Shown here: piece by piece, positions 1 to 9,243 of the stretch
Layout of the letters: each line of letters begins with the position of its first letter
How positions within the stretch are numbered: the stretch's first letter is position 1
Origin: an uncultured Lachnospiraceae bacterium
Lineage (GTDB): Bacteria; Bacillota; Clostridia; Lachnospirales; Lachnospiraceae
Direction of reading: 5' to 3'
DNA: 19,714 bases
Assembly (NCBI GenBank): GCA_937916415.1
Contig: CALGGH010000177.1
Location: forward strand, 1 to 19,714
The notes under the pieces: generated by a model
The model's database searches: none
Seen by the model: the letters and a program-made list of their open reading frames with translations, nothing else
Told to the model about the DNA's origin: nothing
Position numbers and translations under genes: made by a program

Positions 1-26
1 TGTGACTGCGTTGTCGTCAGTCGCCG

Positions 27-66
27 TAGTAAGCGAAATTTTTAATTTCGCTTACTATATTTATTT
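27..66 (+). terminator. Hairpin, probable terminator of the gene left of the window
   Basis: A perfect 12-13 bp stem (AGTAAGCGAAAT at 28-39, its complement at 45-56, and T27/A57 extending it) with a small loop is followed by a T-rich tail ATATTTATTT. No gene in the window ends here, so it would terminate an upstream gene outside the window. The tail is interrupted by A residues, so termination may be partial. Confidence 0.5.
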
Positions 67-79
67 ACAGTGCCTTATT
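64..79 (+). repeat. 16-bp direct repeat, copy 1 (upstream of permease-kinase)
   Basis: TTTACAGTGCCTTATT occurs identically here and at 9760-9775. Both copies precede a transporter gene. A short TACGGAA follows each copy, at 85-91 and 9791-9797, and the spacing differs by 10 bp, about one helical turn. It could be a shared regulatory site or a scattered genomic repeat; the window alone cannot decide. Confidence 0.55.
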
Positions 80-263
80 TGAATTACGGAAGCGCATAAA
101 AGACGTTTCTCGTTGTCAATGATGTAAAAAAGTATAACACAGATCTGCGTTTTGGTCATTCATTAATGCGGCGGCCGGTGAAGGGCAGCTCGTTATTGAT
201 TTTTTGTATACATGGGGGTAAATTTATATTTGGATTACGTTATCCGTAAAGAGGAGATATGAA

Positions 264-3200
264 ATGTCTGAAACTGGTAGCAATAATCTGACTGAGAATA
301 CAGGCAGTTCCGGTCTGGAACGATATCTTTCACCAATATCGGCATGGGCGCTTTCTTTTGGCTGCTCAGTAGGATGGGGAGCATTCGTAATGCCCGGAAC
401 CACTTTTCTGCCTAAGGCGGGTCCGATTGGAACCGTGATCGGAATGGTGATCGGAGCCATCATAATGTGGATCATCGGGTATAACTACCATTACCTGATC
501 AATAAGTATCCGGGAGCCGGAGGAACACTCACCTATACCACGCAGGCGTTTGGATATGATCACGGTTTCTTAAGCTCGTGGTTTCTGATCCTGGTGTACG
601 TGGCCATCATATGGGCGAATGCCACGGCTATTGCACTTATCGGCAGGAGCCTTTTCGGGAATATGCTGCAGTTTGGATTTCATTATCGCGTGCTGGACTA
701 TGAAGTCTATATGGGAGAAGTGCTCATTACGATGGCGGCGATAATCCTGGCGGGAATCCTGTGTACGAAAGCTAAAAAGGTGGCAGTCAGCCTGCAGGTG
801 TTGCTGGCGATCATACTCTTTGGAGGAATAGTGGCCTGCTTCGTGTCTGCGTTGGCCGGAGGAGGAATAACGCCGGGGGAGATGAAGCCGGCTTTTGTTC
901 CTGCGGATACCATTAAGGCAGGACAGATCTTCACAATCATTGCCCTTTCCCCCTGGGCATACGTGGGTTTTGAGGCTATATCCAACTCGGCCGAGGGTTT
1001 TAACTTCCCTGCCCAAAAGACCATTTGCATACTGACGGCATCTCTTGTCACCGGAGCTCTTTCATATTCGCTGCTTGCGATTTTTGCGGCATCCGGCACT
1101 CCGGAGGGATATTCTGACTGGAGCGATTATGTAAAGGCCATCGGCAGTTTACACGGCATCCAGGGTCTGCCGACTTTTAACTTCGTCAACATATCCCTTG
1201 GCAGGATTGGAACGATAGTGCTCGGGCTGGCGGCACTTGCTGCCATACTGACCGGACTCATCGGAAATTACGTGGCGGCCAGCCGTCTGATGTATTCCAT
1301 GGCCAGGGAGGAGATCCTGCCGCCGTGGTTCGGAAGGCTCAATGAAAATGCGACACCGCAGAACGCACTGACGTTTCTGATGGTCATTTCGTGCCTGGTT
1401 CCGTTCCTTGGGCGCACGGCACTCGGATGGATCGTTGACGTCAATACCGTCGGGGCTACCATTGCCTACGGATATACCTCCGCGGCAGCTTTTGTATCGG
1501 CCAGACGGGACAATAATAAGAAAGTCATCGTGACCTCCATAGCAGGTCTTGTCATGTCCGTGTTCTTTTTCTTTTATTTTATGGCGATATCGGCCGGAGC
1601 AATGTCCACGGAATCATACCTCATACTTGCCGGATGGAGCATACTGGGCTTTGTTTATTTCAGATGGGTATTCAGCAGGGATACGAAGAAGCATTTCGGC
1701 AAATCTACCGTGGTATGGATCGGTCTGGTCTTTCTCATTTTCTTTACAACCCTGATGTGGGTCAAGCAGTCCACTGACGATATGACCAAATCAGTTGTCA
1801 CCAATATCAGGGAATATTACGAAGAAAAAAATACGGATACCGATCCCGATGCCATGGCTGAGACCGAGGAATATCTGGAGGAGCAGATGATGATGGCCAA
1901 CCATAATATGACGAGGAACAGCGTCATACAGATGATCCTGATCATGATCAGCCTGGGGATAATGTTCAGTGTCTATACCACCATCTCACGCCGTGAGAAA
2001 CAGAGTGAGATCGAAAAGGTAGCCGCGGAGGAGAGTAATCGAGCCAAGACGGTATTTCTGTCCAACATGAGTCATGACATCCGCACGCCGATGAATGCGA
2101 TCATCGGATATATTAATCTGGCAGACAGAGATGATATCACGCTTCCGGAGATCAAGGAGTTTCTCGGTAAGATCAAGGGGTCCAGTCATCATCTGCTTGC
2201 GCTTATCAATGACGTGCTGGAAATGAGCCGTATCGAAAGCGGTAAGATGGAGCTTGAACCTATAGCCGTGGACTTAAAGCAGACTTTAGGCGAGGTAAGG
2301 GATCTGTTTTCCACACAGATGTCCGAAAAGAACATAGATTTCACGGTGGATTCTTCTCAGATCAAACACAGTGCCGTATATTGCGACAAAAACTGGCTTA
2401 ACCGAGTACTTTTGAATCTTGTAAGCAACGCATATAAATTCACGCCTGAGGGGGGCCGTGTATCGGTGACTGTCTGGGAGATCTCTAAGGATACCCCCGA
2501 AGAAGGACATTACGAGATCAGGGTTGCCGACAGCGGTATAGGTATGTCGGAGGAATTTGCGGCTAAAGTTTTTGAGGCATTTGAAAGAGAGCGCACATCA
2601 ACTGTCAGCGGCATACAGGGTACCGGGCTCGGTATGTCCATTGCAAAGAGCCTGATCGATATGATGGGCGGAGAGATTACGGTCAATACCGCTCCGGGTA
2701 ACGGATCCGAATTCGTAATTCATGTATCCTTTAAGCTGCAGGATGAGCAGACTAAATTGCCCGGAGATACCGGTTCCAGGGGGAGCTTCGGAACAGGAAG
2801 TATCGCCGGAGCCAGTATGGTTTCGAATGATGAGAGGGATATGCAGGAGCGGGGAATCGATGACACCTCCGGTGATATATCGGATACGGGAGATTCGCCT
2901 GGATACGGAGATGATAATATGAATGAAGATCCGCAGGTTATCTTTGAAGGGAAGCGTCTTCTGCTGGCAGAGGATATACTGATCAACCGGGAGATAGCGA
3001 GCATGCAGCTCAGCAGTCTGGGATTTGTGCTGGAATATGCCGAAAACGGGCAGGAAGCCGTTGAAATGGTTACGGCCAGTGAACCGGGATACTATGATGC
3101 GGTTCTGATGGATATACAGATGCCGATCATGAACGGATATGAAGCAACCGAGGCTATACGCGCCCTGGATAACAGAGAACTGTCCCGGTTACCGATAGTT

Positions 3201-3335
3201 GCCATGACCGCCAATGCCTTTTCGGAGGATGTCAAAAAGGCACATGATGCCGGGATGAACGCACATGTTGCAAAACCTATAAATATGGATCTTCTTGAGA
3301 GCGTACTGAGGGATGCTCTGAGTGGACGATTGTGA
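264..3335 (+). CDS. APC-type permease fused to hybrid histidine kinase and receiver
   Basis: This 1023-residue membrane protein joins a transporter to a complete phosphorelay module. Residues ~20-500 form an amino acid/polyamine/organocation-type permease, with a glycine-rich first helix (GCSVGWGAFVMPG) and about 13 hydrophobic helices by eye. A hydrophilic loop (~503-552) and one more helix (~553-575) lead into the kinase. HisKA has phospho-acceptor His604 in NMSHDIRTPMN; HATPase_c has Asn722, DSGIG (756-760) and GTGLG (786-790). After a low-complexity Gly/Ser/Asp linker of about 60 residues comes a receiver with acidic E903-D904, phospho-acceptor Asp950 and Lys1004. All catalytic residues are present, so the kinase should be active. 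Transporter-kinase fusions are known (CbrA carries an SLC5-type domain), so transport or substrate occupancy may set kinase activity; the ligand cannot be read here. There is no DNA-binding output. Start ATG 264 follows GAGGAG by 7 nt. Confidence 0.9.
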   Translation: MSETGSNNLTENTGSSGLERYLSPISAWALSFGCSVGWGAFVMPGTTFLPKAGPIGTVIGMVIGAIIMWIIGYNYHYLINKYPGAGGTLTYTTQAFGYDHGFLSSWFLILVYVAIIWANATAIALIGRSLFGNMLQFGFHYRVLDYEVYMGEVLITMAAIILAGILCTKAKKVAVSLQVLLAIILFGGIVACFVSALAGGGITPGEMKPAFVPADTIKAGQIFTIIALSPWAYVGFEAISNSAEGFNFPAQKTICILTASLVTGALSYSLLAIFAASGTPEGYSDWSDYVKAIGSLHGIQGLPTFNFVNISLGRIGTIVLGLAALAAILTGLIGNYVAASRLMYSMAREEILPPWFGRLNENATPQNALTFLMVISCLVPFLGRTALGWIVDVNTVGATIAYGYTSAAAFVSARRDNNKKVIVTSIAGLVMSVFFFFYFMAISAGAMSTESYLILAGWSILGFVYFRWVFSRDTKKHFGKSTVVWIGLVFLIFFTTLMWVKQSTDDMTKSVVTNIREYYEEKNTDTDPDAMAETEEYLEEQMMMANHNMTRNSVIQMILIMISLGIMFSVYTTISRREKQSEIEKVAAEESNRAKTVFLSNMSHDIRTPMNAIIGYINLADRDDITLPEIKEFLGKIKGSSHHLLALINDVLEMSRIESGKMELEPIAVDLKQTLGEVRDLFSTQMSEKNIDFTVDSSQIKHSAVYCDKNWLNRVLLNLVSNAYKFTPEGGRVSVTVWEISKDTPEEGHYEIRVADSGIGMSEEFAAKVFEAFERERTSTVSGIQGTGLGMSIAKSLIDMMGGEITVNTAPGNGSEFVIHVSFKLQDEQTKLPGDTGSRGSFGTGSIAGASMVSNDERDMQERGIDDTSGDISDTGDSPGYGDDNMNEDPQVIFEGKRLLLAEDILINREIASMQLSSLGFVLEYAENGQEAVEMVTASEPGYYDAVLMDIQMPIMNGYEATEAIRALDNRELSRLPIVAMTANAFSEDVKKAHDAGMNAHVAKPINMDLLESVLRDALSGRL

Positions 3336-3367
3336 GATTTGTAATTCCGGAGTGTTTTATTCTGTAA

Positions 3368-4390
3368 ATGTTGATCAAAGGGCTGAGATACGATTCCATT
3401 ATATTGCTTATCTGTGCATTGCTGCTTACGGCATGCGGTGAAAATGAGGATAACACCCCTGTCAGTGTCAGGGATGTTGAGGAATTCTTTGATGAATCCG
3501 ACGAAGAAGCCGCGGCAGACTTAAGCGGCGGCTTAGGTTCTGACAGTTTGGAAGCAGGGAATGACGGCTCGCTGCAGAAGGAAACCGGGGCCCGGGATGA
3601 TCAGCCCGATCAGACACAGGAGAGCATGGGTTCCGATACCGGCGATGAGAGTACTGCGGGTATCACAAAGTATAATGGTCTGACGAGGGAACAGTTTGAT
3701 GCTCTTACATTAGAGGAACAGGATAAAGTTCGTGATACCGCACGCAAAAAGCTCACACCTGCCTACGAGGACAGGATCCTGCCTGAATATCGCGAGCTGT
3801 ATGACTACAATAAAGCGGTGATAGGATATATATACATAGACGGTACTGTGTTCGATGCTCCGGAATTACAGACTCTTGATGACTATGAATACTATCTGCA
3901 CAGGGACATAGACGGCCGGGAATCGGAACCGGGCTGCATCATCCTTGATGCGGATTCCGAGATAGGCATAGGCACGGCCGAAGACGGATATCTGGAGGAG
4001 TATGAGCCTTCCACGATCCAGCTTGTGCATGGTCATAACATGCGGAACGGCACGATGTTCGGGTCTTTGCTCAAATATGCCGACGGATCATATGCGGATT
4101 CTCATGCGGTCATTCAATATGACAGTATATATGAACACCGGTCTTATGAAGTCGTATGTGCGTTTTATTCGCAGATCTATCCGGAAGACAGCGGCGAATT
4201 CAAGTATTATACGTATAATCAGCTGGACACAGAGGACGAATATAATGTCTGGTGGTCAAACATAAGCGATATGGCGTTGTATATGCGTGATGTGGAATCC
4301 GGATACGGCGACGGGTTCATCGTGCTTTCCACTTGTGCATATCAGGTTGAGAACGGCAGATTTGCGGTTGTAGGCGTGAGGAAACATTAG
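3368..4390 (+). CDS. Sortase B-like lipoprotein
   Basis: This 340-residue exported protein has a C-terminal sortase fold. The N-terminus is a lipoprotein signal ending in lipobox LTAC, with Cys23 as the predicted lipidation site. Residues ~24-105 are an acidic, low-complexity linker. The sortase domain occupies ~130-340 and carries the expected triad: His223 (HGHNMRNG), Cys323 (LSTCAY) and Arg331 (GRFAVVGV), the pattern of class B enzymes. Class B sortases usually use an N-terminal membrane helix rather than a lipid anchor, so the lipobox is unusual. Known sortases cleave a surface-protein sorting motif and join the protein to peptidoglycan or a pilin; no substrate with such a motif is visible nearby. 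The gene is 32 nt after the permease-kinase and 50 nt before the second kinase, suggesting one operon. The ribosome site is weak (GGAG about 15 nt upstream of ATG 3368). Confidence 0.85.
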   Translation: MLIKGLRYDSIILLICALLLTACGENEDNTPVSVRDVEEFFDESDEEAAADLSGGLGSDSLEAGNDGSLQKETGARDDQPDQTQESMGSDTGDESTAGITKYNGLTREQFDALTLEEQDKVRDTARKKLTPAYEDRILPEYRELYDYNKAVIGYIYIDGTVFDAPELQTLDDYEYYLHRDIDGRESEPGCIILDADSEIGIGTAEDGYLEEYEPSTIQLVHGHNMRNGTMFGSLLKYADGSYADSHAVIQYDSIYEHRSYEVVCAFYSQIYPEDSGEFKYYTYNQLDTEDEYNVWWSNISDMALYMRDVESGYGDGFIVLSTCAYQVENGRFAVVGVRKH

Positions 4391-4440
4391 AAATTCTTTT
4401 TCACAGCCATTCCACTTAAAAATTCTTGACGGAGGATTGA

Positions 4441-7400
4441 ATGAAAGCAAGGAACGGTAAAAATCTTACAAAGGTCGCCGTTATCGGCGTCATTGTTATT
4501 GCCCTGATCTTGGTCATAGGAACGATATGGACGGGACGCAGAGCCAGTGCCGATACGGAACAGGCCGTGCGCAATGTCAGTCTCCTCTATCTGGATGAGC
4601 TCGCGGGAAGACGTGAAGAGGTGGTCGCATCAAAGTTAAACGACTATATCAGCGATATGGACGTGGCGATCGGACTGCTTACGTCGGATGATCTGAGTAC
4701 TACAGGGAATCTGCAGGCTTATCAGCGCCGCATGAAGCAGCTCTATGATCTGGATAAATTTGCATTTGTGGATGAGAAGGGGCTGATCTATACCTCCAGA
4801 GGTACGAGAACGGATATCGATCAATACGGATTTGATTACCAGACGCTGTCCGATCCGGAGGTTTCCCTGAAGGATACTGACGGAGATAATATCAAGGTTG
4901 TGATCGCCATGCCCACCGATCGTCTGCCCTATGAGGGACATGAACTGGTGGTATGCTTCATGGAGATCGATATGGACAAAATGCTCGAAAATATCTCTCT
5001 GCAGTCGGGATCGAATAACACGACGTTTTGCAATATTTACACTTCAAAAGGCTATTCTCTGACCAAAACAGTGCTTGGAGGACTCGCAAGCGAGGATAAT
5101 CTGCTGGATGCTCTTGAAAACGCCGCGTTTGAAGACGGATACAGCGTAGAGATCATGAGGAACGATTTTGCAGAGGGTCATACCGGGGTGGCTTCATTTA
5201 CCTATAATGATATCCGTGAGACCATGTATTACGTATCGGTTCATCGCACCGACTGGATGCTTACGTACCTGATCAGAGAGAGCGTGATCAGCGAACAGAT
5301 AGATGCCATCTCAGGCGGGATCATAACGAGAAGCCTTACTCTGGCGATCATAATTACGGTGGTTCTTGCGGCTGTTTTTGCCATCATGCTGCAGCAGATC
5401 AGGAAGTCTACAAGGCTTGCGGTAGAGATGGAAAATTCGGAAACGCTGCAACAGGAACTGGAGGAACGTATCGCACTGCAGGACGAGCTCCTGGAGCAGG
5501 AGAAGAAGCGGGCGCAGCTTGACAGCATGATCAATGCACTGGCTTCCGATTACAGAAGCGTATACTATGTGAACCTCGACACCGATCAGGCTGTCTGCTA
5601 CAGAAATGATGACTCTGACGACATTATTGCCAGGGATGACGTGTTTGGATTCTCCGGGGTGTTTACGCGATATGCGGATGAGCACATTGCAGAGGAATAC
5701 CGTGAGCAGTTCCTTGAATTCATCAGACCGGACAATATCCGCAATGCACTGAAGAAGAGTAATATAATAACCTGTCGTTATCTGGTGGATAAAGGAGAGA
5801 CCGAACGCTATGAAATGCTCCGTATGGCCGACGTAAATGACGTAAATGACGAGAATGAAGGAGAGGTACATATCATACACGCCGTTGGGGTCGGCTTTAC
5901 GGACATAGATGCCGAGATGCGCGAGTCACTGGCGAAAAACGAGGCTTTGTCAGATGCCCTGAAGACTGCGGAGAATGCAAGCAAGGCCAAGACTACTTTC
6001 TTATCCAGCATGAGCCATGAGATCCGTACTCCGATGAACGCGATCATCGGACTGGATTCACTTGCACTTAACGAACCGGACATTTCCGATTCCACAAAGG
6101 GTTATCTGGAAAAGATCGGAAGCAGCGCCCGGCATCTTTTGAGCCTCATCAATGACATTCTTGACATGTCGAGGATCGAATCCGGCCGGATGACCTTAAA
6201 GAACGAAGAATTTGCTTTTTACAAGCTTATCGAACAGATCAACGTGATATTCAGCGGTCAGTGTCAGGAGAAAGGCCTTGAATACAATTGCCACGTAAAC
6301 GGACATTTGAGTGATTATTACATCGGAGACAGCATCAAGCTCAGGCAGGTGCTCATCAATATTCTGGGCAATGCGGTGAAGTTTACTCCGGAGGGCGGTC
6401 GGGTAGAGTTAAGCGTTGAAAAAACCGGGGGATTTGACGGCAGGTCAGCTTTGCAGTTCAGGATCTCGGATACAGGGATCGGCATGAGCAGGGAATACCT
6501 GCCGAAGCTCTTTGACACCTTCAGTCAGGAGGACGCCGGTTCGACGAACAAATACGGCAGTTCTGGGCTGGGCATGGCAATAACCAAAAGCATAGTGGAG
6601 ATGATGAACGGAGAGATCAGCGTTGAAAGCGAAAAGGGTGTCGGAACCACCTTTACGGTCAGCGTGACACTCACGGATTCCGAACGAAAGCTTTCTGACG
6701 AGTCAGACGGAGCGGAAATCCTGCCTCAGGACATGAAGGTACTTGTGATAGATGATGATCCCATAGCATGTGATCAGGCCAGACTCGTCATGGAACAGGA
6801 AGGCATATCGGTTGAGACCGTAATGTCGGGCAGTGAAGCTGTTGAAATGGTTAAGCTGTCACACGCCAGACAGGATCCCTTTAACCTGATAATCGTTGAC
6901 TGGAAGATGCCTGAAATGGACGGAGTGGAAACGTCCAGGAGGATCCGTTCGGTGATCGGAAATGATACTGCGGTAATAATTCTTACGGCATACAACTGGG
7001 ATGACATCTATGAGGAGGCGACCGGAGCCGGAGTGGACAGCTTCATATCCAAACCTCTTTTCAGCGAAAACCTGCTGAATGAATTCAGGAACGTATTGAA
7101 AAAGAAGATGAAGGATCTTGGCGGGACGATGAAGAAAGCTGAGTTGAAAGGCCGCCATATATTGCTGGCGGAGGACATGGACATCAATGCCCAGATCATG
7201 ATGCAGGTGCTGTCCATGCGTGAAATGGAAACGGATCGTGCCTCCAACGGCAGGATCGCGGTAGAACTGTATGGATCAAAACCTGAAGGGTATTATGATG
7301 CAGTACTTATGGATATGCGTATGCCTGAGATGGATGGATTGGACGCTACAAGAGCCATAAGGTCATCGGGCAGAAGCGACGCGGCCTCGATCCCGATCAT

Positions 7401-7530
7401 AGCACTGACAGCAAACGCATTTGACGAGGACGTGCAGCAAAGCCTGCAGACAGGACTTAACGCTCATTTAAGCAAGCCGGTGGAACCCGAGGTACTGTTT
7501 GAGACGCTTGAGAGGCTGATAAAGAATTAG
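4441..7530 (+). CDS. Cache-sensor hybrid histidine kinase with two receivers
   Basis: This 1029-residue sensor kinase begins with a membrane helix (~9-31), an extracytoplasmic region of about 250 residues that looks like a Cache-type ligand sensor (~35-285), and a second helix (~292-318). A charged coiled coil (~325-365) and a PAS-like segment (~365-500) follow. HisKA carries His526 (SSMSHEIRTPMN); HATPase_c shows DTGIGMS and SGLGMA. Two receivers end the protein: REC1 with Asp820 (VDWKMPEMDG) and REC2 with Asp958 (LMDMRMPEMDG), each with its conserved Lys-Pro. Both acceptors are intact, so phosphate may pass between modules or to an external histidine phosphotransfer protein. It ends in a receiver and has no DNA-binding domain. 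REC2 resembles the receiver of the upstream permease-kinase (both contain YYDAVLMD), which suggests a common origin or shared partners. The ATG at 4441 follows GGAGG closely. Confidence 0.9.
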   Translation: MKARNGKNLTKVAVIGVIVIALILVIGTIWTGRRASADTEQAVRNVSLLYLDELAGRREEVVASKLNDYISDMDVAIGLLTSDDLSTTGNLQAYQRRMKQLYDLDKFAFVDEKGLIYTSRGTRTDIDQYGFDYQTLSDPEVSLKDTDGDNIKVVIAMPTDRLPYEGHELVVCFMEIDMDKMLENISLQSGSNNTTFCNIYTSKGYSLTKTVLGGLASEDNLLDALENAAFEDGYSVEIMRNDFAEGHTGVASFTYNDIRETMYYVSVHRTDWMLTYLIRESVISEQIDAISGGIITRSLTLAIIITVVLAAVFAIMLQQIRKSTRLAVEMENSETLQQELEERIALQDELLEQEKKRAQLDSMINALASDYRSVYYVNLDTDQAVCYRNDDSDDIIARDDVFGFSGVFTRYADEHIAEEYREQFLEFIRPDNIRNALKKSNIITCRYLVDKGETERYEMLRMADVNDVNDENEGEVHIIHAVGVGFTDIDAEMRESLAKNEALSDALKTAENASKAKTTFLSSMSHEIRTPMNAIIGLDSLALNEPDISDSTKGYLEKIGSSARHLLSLINDILDMSRIESGRMTLKNEEFAFYKLIEQINVIFSGQCQEKGLEYNCHVNGHLSDYYIGDSIKLRQVLINILGNAVKFTPEGGRVELSVEKTGGFDGRSALQFRISDTGIGMSREYLPKLFDTFSQEDAGSTNKYGSSGLGMAITKSIVEMMNGEISVESEKGVGTTFTVSVTLTDSERKLSDESDGAEILPQDMKVLVIDDDPIACDQARLVMEQEGISVETVMSGSEAVEMVKLSHARQDPFNLIIVDWKMPEMDGVETSRRIRSVIGNDTAVIILTAYNWDDIYEEATGAGVDSFISKPLFSENLLNEFRNVLKKKMKDLGGTMKKAELKGRHILLAEDMDINAQIMMQVLSMREMETDRASNGRIAVELYGSKPEGYYDAVLMDMRMPEMDGLDATRAIRSSGRSDAASIPIIALTANAFDEDVQQSLQTGLNAHLSKPVEPEVLFETLERLIKN

Positions 7531-7580
7531 GGCAGGGTGAATGAGACAGCCGGCCCGGGTTAAGGATTAAAGATCGAGGC

Positions 7581-8816
7581 ATGAGAATTGACGGGAATGA
7601 CAGAAGAATAATCCTGATAGTCGGAAACACCGAAACCCTCGGCTATTTTTCGAAGGAACTGGCCATATATCTGCATGGAATGGGACGCGAGATATTCATC
7701 TGGGATATGATGCACCCTGCCATGAGCATTTCGGAATTCGAGAAACTTCCCGACAAAGAGCGCAGCGTACTGCTCACGTTCAATTTCATCGGCTGCAACG
7801 GTGAGGGGCAGTTCGGCAATGGCCTGGACACGATATGGGAGCAGTACGGGATAGAGATCGTGTCAATAATGGTTGATTCTCCCGTATACTACTACAGGCA
7901 GTTATCGGCCGGGATCCGTGGACTCAGCGTAGCCTGCATCGACCGTAATCACGTCGATTATGTCAAAAAGTGGCATCCGTACATCCATAATGTTTATTTC
8001 TGGCCGCTCTGCGGAAATGAGCCCGTAGACGATATCTGGATGTGGCCAGGAGTGATGGGGCATCCTCCGTATATCAGACCAAGGGCGATAATACCTCATG
8101 ATCAGAGATATATTGATATAGTATTTATAGCCAATTATGTGACAAAAGAGGGAATAGAAAGTTCGATCTCCGATGCGGATCCGGAATACGTGGATTTTCT
8201 GCACGGTATTTGTGACGATATGATAGCCCATCCCGGGAAGGAGCTTGAGAAGACCCTTTATGAGAGCCTTCTGCGTGAATTTCCGGATGAAGAGCCTGAC
8301 GCATATCCCGAGGCTATGTTTCATATGATCTACGTCGATCTGTATGTCAGATCATATTTCCGGGCGCAGGCTGTTCGTACCCTGACGGAAGCCGGATATA
8401 TGGTTCACTGCGTCGGACAGGACTGGGACAGGCTTGAAACCTTATGTCCCGGGAATCTGATCCACACGAGTGTTATGATGACAAGTGCGGACTGTGTCAG
8501 AGCACTTGAGACTGCCCGGATATCACTTAATGTCATGCCCGGCTTCAAGGCCGGCGCTCATGATCGTGTTTTCTCTTCGATGCTGGCGGGATGTGCGACA
8601 CTCACCGATACTTCATCATATCTTGATGAGGCTATAGCTCCGTGGGAGGATTATGCTCCGTTTATACCCGGAGAGCCGGACAGCATCATAGATGCAGTTT
8701 CACGGCTTATTTCCGAGCCGGAACTGGCGCAGCGGATTGCCGATACCTCACGTTTAAAGGCAGAGCGGCACTTTACATGGAAAAAAGCTGCGGATATAAT
8801 AAATGAAGCGATATAA
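7581..8816 (+). CDS. CgeB-like glycosyltransferase (DUF3880 / GT1-type C-terminal domain)
   Basis: This 411-residue protein has no signal peptide or membrane helix. The N-terminal half starts with a Rossmann-like strand-loop (RIILIVGNTETLGYFSKEL), as in the DUF3880/CgeB family. The C-terminal half (~300-411) matches the glycosyltransferase group 1-like domain, with the run ISLNVMPGFKAGAHDRVF, then SMLAGCATLTDTSSYLDEA, and a helical end rich in charged residues. Family members transfer sugars onto spore coat, flagellin or other surface molecules. Donor and acceptor cannot be inferred. It starts 50 nt after the kinase stop and appears co-transcribed with it; a GAGG lies just upstream of ATG 7581, with tight spacing. 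Its place beside a sortase and two sensors fits a cell-surface programme, but that is context only. Confidence 0.8.
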   Translation: MRIDGNDRRIILIVGNTETLGYFSKELAIYLHGMGREIFIWDMMHPAMSISEFEKLPDKERSVLLTFNFIGCNGEGQFGNGLDTIWEQYGIEIVSIMVDSPVYYYRQLSAGIRGLSVACIDRNHVDYVKKWHPYIHNVYFWPLCGNEPVDDIWMWPGVMGHPPYIRPRAIIPHDQRYIDIVFIANYVTKEGIESSISDADPEYVDFLHGICDDMIAHPGKELEKTLYESLLREFPDEEPDAYPEAMFHMIYVDLYVRSYFRAQAVRTLTEAGYMVHCVGQDWDRLETLCPGNLIHTSVMMTSADCVRALETARISLNVMPGFKAGAHDRVFSSMLAGCATLTDTSSYLDEAIAPWEDYAPFIPGEPDSIIDAVSRLISEPELAQRIADTSRLKAERHFTWKKAADIINEAI

Positions 8817-8831
8817 ACGAGTAATCAATTA

Positions 8832-9230
8832 ATGTCAGTTTATTATCAGAAGATAATCAAATACCTGTCAGCCTGCATACTGATGCTGACTCTGGCAGTA
8901 TGTGTCATCTATGCCGATATGGATGCATTGACTGCTTTTGATCATACCGTATCGGGGTCCGGCGTAATCACTACCGGACATATCACTTTTGAGGATATGA
9001 ATGCGGAAGAATCCGCTCCCCCGGCTCTCGTTAAGCCGGTTACCGTTAGAAACGGTAATTCCGAATGGATCCGTAATCTGCGCAGTTCCATTCAGGCATT
9101 GACGGTATTCGTTTCACTGCTCCTGATCTGTCTGGGAGTAGAGAGATTCTGTGACGATGGTACCCACAGTACCGTCAGTCATCGCTATATCATCACCTAT
9201 ATTCACAATCTGGATGGCCTGAAAAAATGA
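8832..9230 (+). CDS. Hypothetical two-helix membrane protein
   Basis: I do not recognise this 132-residue protein. It has an N-terminal hydrophobic helix (~8-29, YLSACILMLTLAVCVIYA) and a second helix (~88-105, ALTVFVSLLLICLGVERF). These enclose about 60 residues that would lie outside the membrane if the N-terminus is inside. The first helix could instead be a signal peptide, though no clear cleavage site follows. The final ~28 residues are polar. It begins 15 nt after the glycosyltransferase stop without a clear Shine-Dalgarno, consistent with translational coupling. A terminator-like hairpin follows it, so it is probably the last gene of the long operon starting at the permease-kinase. Confidence 0.65.
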   Translation: MSVYYQKIIKYLSACILMLTLAVCVIYADMDALTAFDHTVSGSGVITTGHITFEDMNAEESAPPALVKPVTVRNGNSEWIRNLRSSIQALTVFVSLLLICLGVERFCDDGTHSTVSHRYIITYIHNLDGLKK

Positions 9231-9243
9231 TCCTTCGCCTGAT

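Larger units (their letters stand above)
1..263. other. Upstream region of the permease-kinase gene
   Basis: No ORF is credible here. Besides the hairpin at 27-57 it holds the 16-bp element TTTACAGTGCCTTATT (64-79), shared with the MFS leader. A quasi-palindrome AACACAGATCTGCGTT (136-151) has one mismatched pair and overlaps a TATAAC hexamer (133-138). A weak promoter candidate is TTGATT (196-201), 17 nt, TAAATT (219-224). No hexamer pair is convincing, so promoter placement is open. The Shine-Dalgarno GAGGAG (251-256) lies 7 nt before the ATG at 264. Confidence 0.4.

Noticed and set aside
113..138. TTGTCA/TATAAC promoter of the permease-kinase
   Set aside because: The spacer is 14 nt, too short for a normal sigma-A promoter, so it is not listed as a promoter.
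5311..5880. Minus-strand ORF of 189 codons inside the second kinase
   Set aside because: The + strand frame carries a coherent kinase; the opposite frame has no ribosome site or recognisable domain.
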